Shown: positions 63,282 to 64,000 of the stretch, piece by piece
Numbering within the stretch: position 1 is the first letter of the stretch
Layout: the number at the start of each line of letters is the position of its first letter
Origin: Antarctobacter albus
GTDB lineage: Bacteria; Pseudomonadota; Alphaproteobacteria; Rhodobacterales; Rhodobacteraceae
Length of the DNA stretch: 64,000 nt
Direction: 5' to 3'
Assembly: GCF_900101505.1 (NCBI RefSeq)
Contig: NZ_FMZI01000003.1
Location: 186,001 to 250,000, forward strand
Notes under the pieces: model-generated
Told to the model about the DNA's origin: nothing
Databases searched by the model: none
What the model saw: only the letters and a program-made list of their open reading frames with translations
Translations under genes and position numbers: made by a program

Positions 63282-63992
63282 ATGAGCACAGCTTCGACGA
63301 CGCGCCGCGCCCTTCTGGCCGGATTTGCCGCCTCTCCCATCGCCGTGGCTGGGGTGGGCGCCTTTCCCCGAGCGGCGCGCGCGCAGGCCGAGGCAGCCGG
63401 GCTGATCACGCCCAATGTCTGCATGGTCCTGCCGGAGACGACCGAAGGGCCCTACTACTTCGATCCCGAGCTTGTCCGCCGCGACATCACCGAGGGGCGC
63501 GAGGGCGAGGCGATGCGCCTGCAATTGCAGGTGGTCGACGCGGATTGCCAACCGATCGAAGGGGCCCGCGTGGACATCTGGCATTGCGATGCGCGCGGGA
63601 TCTACTCGGGCTACAGGAACCGGGGCACCGACTTCGACGCGCGGGGCGAGACATTCCTGCGCGGAACGCAGACCACCGGCGACCGGGGCGTGGCGACGTT
63701 CGACACGATCTATCCCGGCTGGTATCCGGGCCGCACGACGCATATCCACTACAAGGTCTTCCTGGATGAGCGCAGCGTTCTGACCAGCCAGATCTTCTTT
63801 CCCGATGCGCTCAGCGAATACCTGTTCCAGGCAGTCGTCCCCTACAACGAGCGCGAGGACCCGCGCGACACGATGAACCGGGACGACTGGATCGCGCAAC
63901 GTGCGGGCGAGGGCGCCTTTGCCGCGATCCGCGAACAGGCGTCGGGATATGACGCGGCGCTGGTTGTCGGGATCGACCCGGGCAACGCGTGA
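63282..63992 (+). CDS. Tat-exported intradiol ring-cleavage dioxygenase
   Basis: This 236-residue protein has a twin-arginine signal (TTRRALLAGFAA, cleavage near ARA-QA), unusual for this normally cytosolic enzyme class but known for a secreted subgroup. The Fe(III) ligands are two Tyr (in YSGYRNRG and WYPGRTT) and two His (THIHYK). The C-terminus is complete 8 nt before the window edge. It should cleave a catechol-like substrate such as a lignin or humic fragment in the periplasm; the substrate is not evident. Confidence 0.88.
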   Translation: MSTASTTRRALLAGFAASPIAVAGVGAFPRAARAQAEAAGLITPNVCMVLPETTEGPYYFDPELVRRDITEGREGEAMRLQLQVVDADCQPIEGARVDIWHCDARGIYSGYRNRGTDFDARGETFLRGTQTTGDRGVATFDTIYPGWYPGRTTHIHYKVFLDERSVLTSQIFFPDALSEYLFQAVVPYNEREDPRDTMNRDDWIAQRAGEGAFAAIREQASGYDAALVVGIDPGNA

Positions 63993-64000
63993 CCGGATCA

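Overview
The window looks like a chromosomal segment of a high-GC alphaproteobacterium of the Rhodobacteraceae (Roseobacter group). The evidence is the gene content: a petP/petR-type regulator pair, a dxs-ispA-xseB-deacetylase cluster, taurine-pyruvate aminotransferase with tauABC, a DUF6525-type small protein, an MJ0042 zinc-ribbon protein next to ftsEX, and short overlapping ATGA/TGATG gene junctions throughout. No tRNA, rRNA, CRISPR array or intact insertion sequence was seen.

Left part (1-12.4 kb). A giant minus-strand helicase-nuclease runs off the left edge. It has a transglutaminase-like N-terminus, DUF4011 and SF1 helicase domains, a Vsr-like nuclease and the start of DUF3320, an architecture linked to phage defence. 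It is followed by about 0.6 kb without a convincing gene. Then come an aldehyde dehydrogenase divergent from a 1-Cys peroxiredoxin, an M14-type deacylase, exonuclease III, a thioredoxin-TPR co-chaperone, a Lon-substrate-domain protein and a 58-residue Trm112-like protein.

Middle part (12.4-30.5 kb). An active trypsin-like/Sel1 protease is followed by a paralogue in which all three catalytic residues are replaced. After a PLP dehydratase and small hypotheticals comes rpsO. A perfect Zur box precedes a COG0523 GTPase, then an Na+/H+ antiporter and pnp. An Ohr/OhrR pair follows. The gap beyond it (26.1-26.5 kb) appears to encode a small RNA of about 80 nt with an FNR-type promoter. Next are an OmpR-family regulator, a GTP cyclohydrolase II with an extra N-terminal domain, a luciferase-like monooxygenase, a DUF2267 protein and an L,D-transpeptidase.

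Transport and sensing block (30.5-39.6 kb). A polyamine-type ABC importer operon (ATPase, binding protein, tandem DUF1330 protein, permease with a large insert, 35-residue microprotein, second permease) is followed by two tandem Aer-like PAS proteins that lack any chemoreceptor signalling domain.

Right part (39.6-64 kb). It holds the isoprenoid cluster and petPR, ilvE, exoD, an SDR-like epimerase, a lipoprotein lytic transglycosylase, a methyltransferase, a class II aldolase, AMP nucleosidase, an HU-like protein, an ImmA/IrrE-like protein without its zinc site, and a GNAT enzyme. The divergent tpa / tauABC taurine locus has three spaced direct repeats in the shared control region. The window ends with an MJ0042 zinc-ribbon membrane protein, ftsE-ftsX-plsC, a PPOX flavoprotein and a Tat-exported intradiol dioxygenase.
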